Assembly: GCF_009833495.1 (NCBI RefSeq)
Contig: NZ_WUWG01000001.1
Location: 992,001-1,056,000, forward strand
Direction: 5' to 3'
From: Oceanomicrobium pacificus
GTDB lineage: Bacteria > Pseudomonadota > Alphaproteobacteria > Rhodobacterales > Rhodobacteraceae
DNA length: 64,000 nt
The position numbers were made by a program, and so were the translations under genes. Every line of letters starts with the position of its first letter. Position 1 is the first letter of the stretch. Positions 63,923-64,000 of this stretch are shown here, one piece after another. Below the pieces are notes generated by a model. The model did no database searches, was not told where the DNA came from, and was given only the letters and a program-made list of their open reading frames with translations.

Positions 63923-64000
63923 TTCGGACCTGCATCGGGGCCGCGCTTCGCGGCATCGAGCCGCTTCAGTGCGCCGCGCGCCGCATGGCGCCCGGTCGCA
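63919..64000 (-). CDS. C-terminal end of an unidentified protein, cut by window edge
   Basis: A minus-strand frame ending at TAG (63919-63921) is open to the window edge and would encode GRHAARGALKRLDAAKRG followed by PDAGPN. The 3-4 bp stop overlap with the convergent GST matches the style of other gene pairs here. Too short to identify. Confidence 0.35.
   Translation of the reverse strand, partial: ATGRHAARGALKRLDAAKRGPDAGPN

Overview
The window is a GC-rich alphaproteobacterial chromosome segment, most likely a Rhodobacterales (Roseobacter-type) bacterium. The protein sequences and several conserved neighbourhoods point there: radC-map; tsaD/gpsA facing hemD, a mitofilin-like gene and hemY; DUF3576-leuS-lptE-holA; and repeated TRAP and CUT1-type transport operons. 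I see no transposase, integrase, phage gene or CRISPR array.

Layout. Positions 1-3365 are housekeeping: radC (partial), map, a CinA-like gene, tRNA-Leu(UAA), and an Omp85-type barrel whose reading frame begins directly at the tRNA 3' end. Positions 3381-16357 are an organosulfonate block. comC, suyB and suyA, with a divergent GntR regulator and slcC, form a recognisable sulfolactate route: SlcC and ComC convert (S)- to (R)-sulfolactate, and SuyAB releases sulfite and leaves pyruvate. Translationally coupled upstream of slcC are a Gfo/Idh/MocA protein, a fucose-isomerase-fold protein, a LacD/YihT-type aldolase and a kinase very like E. coli YihV (sulfofructose kinase). These are preceded by a TRAP transporter and a DeoR-family regulator, the family of E. 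coli YihW/CsqR. Together they look like a sulfo-EMP (sulfoquinovose) pathway wired directly into sulfolactate desulfonation. A sulfolactaldehyde dehydrogenase is the one expected step without an obvious gene.

Positions 16428-33034 are a second, apparently unnamed catabolic locus. Two identical LacI-type operators lie between a divergent NTF2/SnoaL-like gene and a tightly coupled 16-gene run. That run has a CUT1-type ABC transporter, three more NTF2-like genes, a HisD/HpsN-like dehydrogenase, an SDR, the LacI regulator itself, an SRPBCC protein, a bicupin, an M19 dipeptidase, a MetE-C-like zinc protein, an alpha/beta hydrolase and an RraA-like protein. Its substrate cannot be read from the sequence. 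A polysaccharide-deacetylase-family gene follows.

Positions 33866-64000 are again mostly core genes: tRNA-Thr(CGU), hemY, a mitofilin-like gene, hemD, tsaD, gpsA, ahcY, thioredoxin, a LON-N protein, a UbiH-type hydroxylase, an amidase, an aminotransferase, ftsK, lolA, xthA, an OmpR-type regulator, ribA, an L,D-transpeptidase, a YggS-type protein, a porin, leuS, lptE, holA and a GST.

Calls rest on reading translated sequence against remembered families; no database search was run.
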